42,735 nucleotides of DNA, taken from an uncultured Clostridia bacterium (GTDB lineage: Bacteria; Bacillota; Clostridia; TANB77; CAG-508). The first letter of the stretch is position 1, and every line of letters begins with the position of its first letter. Where the stretch lies: the NCBI GenBank assembly GCA_934141445.1, contig CAKPCF010000012.1, positions 1 to 42,735 on the forward strand, given 5' to 3'. This document shows, in pieces, positions 41,819-42,735 of the stretch. Position numbers and translations under genes: made by a program. The notes under the pieces were generated by a model that did no database searches, was not told the origin of the DNA, and worked only from the letters and a program-made list of their open reading frames with translations.

Positions 41819-42511
41819 TTATATAGAAGATGGTAATATCTTCCAATTTTTTAATATTCTTGTATCAAACATTCCCTTTGCAATCATTTCATAGTCAATT
41901 ATTTCTCTTTTTTCTGGAGTTTCAATTAACTGATAAGCTTCTTTTACTTGTAATAAAAACTCTTTATCTTTTAGTAAATCAAAATACACTTCTTTATCTG
42001 CAAAAGTAATATTATTTAATGACAAAGTTGAATAAAAATTATTTATATTATTTTCTACTAAATTAAGTTGACTTTCAACCTGTTTTAGTGGTTCAGCATA
42101 TACAACTTGATATTTGCATTTTGAATTTTTCTGATGAAACTCAATAATTGAAGATACTTGTGCTTTTATTATTATATCCATTATTTTAGGCATATTTGCA
42201 ACAACTGGTATACCATTAATCATATTATCACTATCATTATTAAATTTTGATGCCTCTTCAAATTCATTCATTAAATTCAATGTTTCATTATATTTAATTA
42301 TTGCTGTTTTATCATAATTACTAACATTAGAATAATTATGAATAACTGCATTTTTGTCAATTTCTTGATATTTTAATTGTGTAAACAATCGTTGTTTTAC
42401 TGGTCCTAGTTTATATTTTAATATATCTGCATAGTCTCTAGTACCTATTTGCTTACTTTTCATATTTAAAGTATTATCCATTTTAAAAAATTTATATGGA
42501 TCTAAGCTCAT
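41819..42511 (-). CDS. Unknown cytoplasmic protein
   Basis: Not recognised (230 aa). Charged and mostly helical, with no membrane segment, signal peptide or known motif. Conserved-looking parts are the N-terminal MSLDPYKFFKMDN and a middle segment VVANMPKIMDIIIKAQVSS. The start is well supported by GGGAGGAACA before the ATG. It precedes the flavin reductase by 66 bases and may share its transcript. Confidence 0.6.
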   Translation of the reverse strand: MSLDPYKFFKMDNTLNMKSKQIGTRDYADILKYKLGPVKQRLFTQLKYQEIDKNAVIHNYSNVSNYDKTAIIKYNETLNLMNEFEEASKFNNDSDNMINGIPVVANMPKIMDIIIKAQVSSIIEFHQKNSKCKYQVVYAEPLKQVESQLNLVENNINNFYSTLSLNNITFADKEVYFDLLKDKEFLLQVKEAYQLIETPEKREIIDYEMIAKGMFDTRILKNWKILPSSI

Positions 42512-42735
42512 TGTTCCTCCCGAAATGATATATATTTATATAAGTACATATCATATAAATCTTTTGTAAAAATTATATATATGTTTCATAGAAATTAAAC
42601 AACTATTAACATACATTTGAATACATAAAAATTATATTTATTTCTCTTTAAATTGTCAATCAATATAAATAAGAATTTTAACTTTTATACTCTACATACA
42701 AAAATTAGAGATTAAAAATACTTTCTTATATTTCT
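42512..42735. other. AT-rich right edge, no gene seen
   Basis: No reading frame with a ribosome-binding site on either strand and no clear hairpin. It probably holds the promoter of the unknown gene, but no strong -35/-10 pair was picked. Confidence 0.5.

Overview
This window looks like chromosomal DNA from a spore-forming, low-GC member of the Clostridia, probably an uncultured gut lineage (inferred). Native coding sequence is very AT-rich, and arginine is written mainly as AGA and CGT. Spore genes (spoVAC/AD/AE, spoIIID, sipL, yunB), a class III fructose-bisphosphatase and Firmicutes ribosomal leaders all point the same way. No flagellar structural genes, tRNA, rRNA, CRISPR array or IS element were seen. 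Most genes lie on the minus strand.

Layout. A FliB-type lysine N-methylase (455-1588, +) faces a complete type IV pilus operon read leftward from 11.94 kb: pilMN fusion, pilO, a PilP-like gene, pilA, pilD, an atypical prepilin, pilB, pilT, pilC. Next come fbp (-) and a rightward block of dodecin, spoVAC, spoVAD and spoVAE. A roughly 0.6-kb island of clearly higher GC carries one Cys-rich orphan gene with its own promoter and terminator (16.58-17.22 kb). Then follow leuS, a membrane-anchored formylglycine-generating-enzyme-like protein, rplU-rpmA, infC-rpmI-rplT with an attenuated leader, rplM-rpsI (+), yunB, sipL, veg, spoIIID, rusA and a GH13 amylase. A poorly characterised block holds HIT, a coiled-coil/acidic protein, an HD hydrolase, two leucine-rich-repeat proteins (one with a transglutaminase-like domain), an alpha/beta hydrolase and a second prepilin. 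The classical rpmG-secE-nusG-rplK-rplA-[L10 leader]-rplJ-rplL cluster, a flavin reductase and one unknown gene fill the right end.

How the genes work together. The pilus operon encodes cytoplasmic ATPases, the inner-membrane platform, the alignment proteins, a peptidase and pilins, so it could build a whole machine except for an outer-membrane secretin, which a monoderm does not need. The spore genes cover DPA uptake (SpoVA), mother-cell regulation (SpoIIID) and coat assembly (SipL). The ribosomal operons show autoregulatory leaders.

Most unusual observation. Two unrelated genes, spoVAD and a prepilin gene, are each broken by exactly one extra base. In both the zero-frame codon at the break is CGG followed by A, and skipping the C restores GGA (Gly) and the full family sequence. 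I found no other in-frame CGG in about 12,000 native codons; the only other one is in the GC-rich orphan gene. This fits +1 ribosomal frameshifting at a starved or unassigned CGG codon. Assembly error or two independent mutations remain possible.
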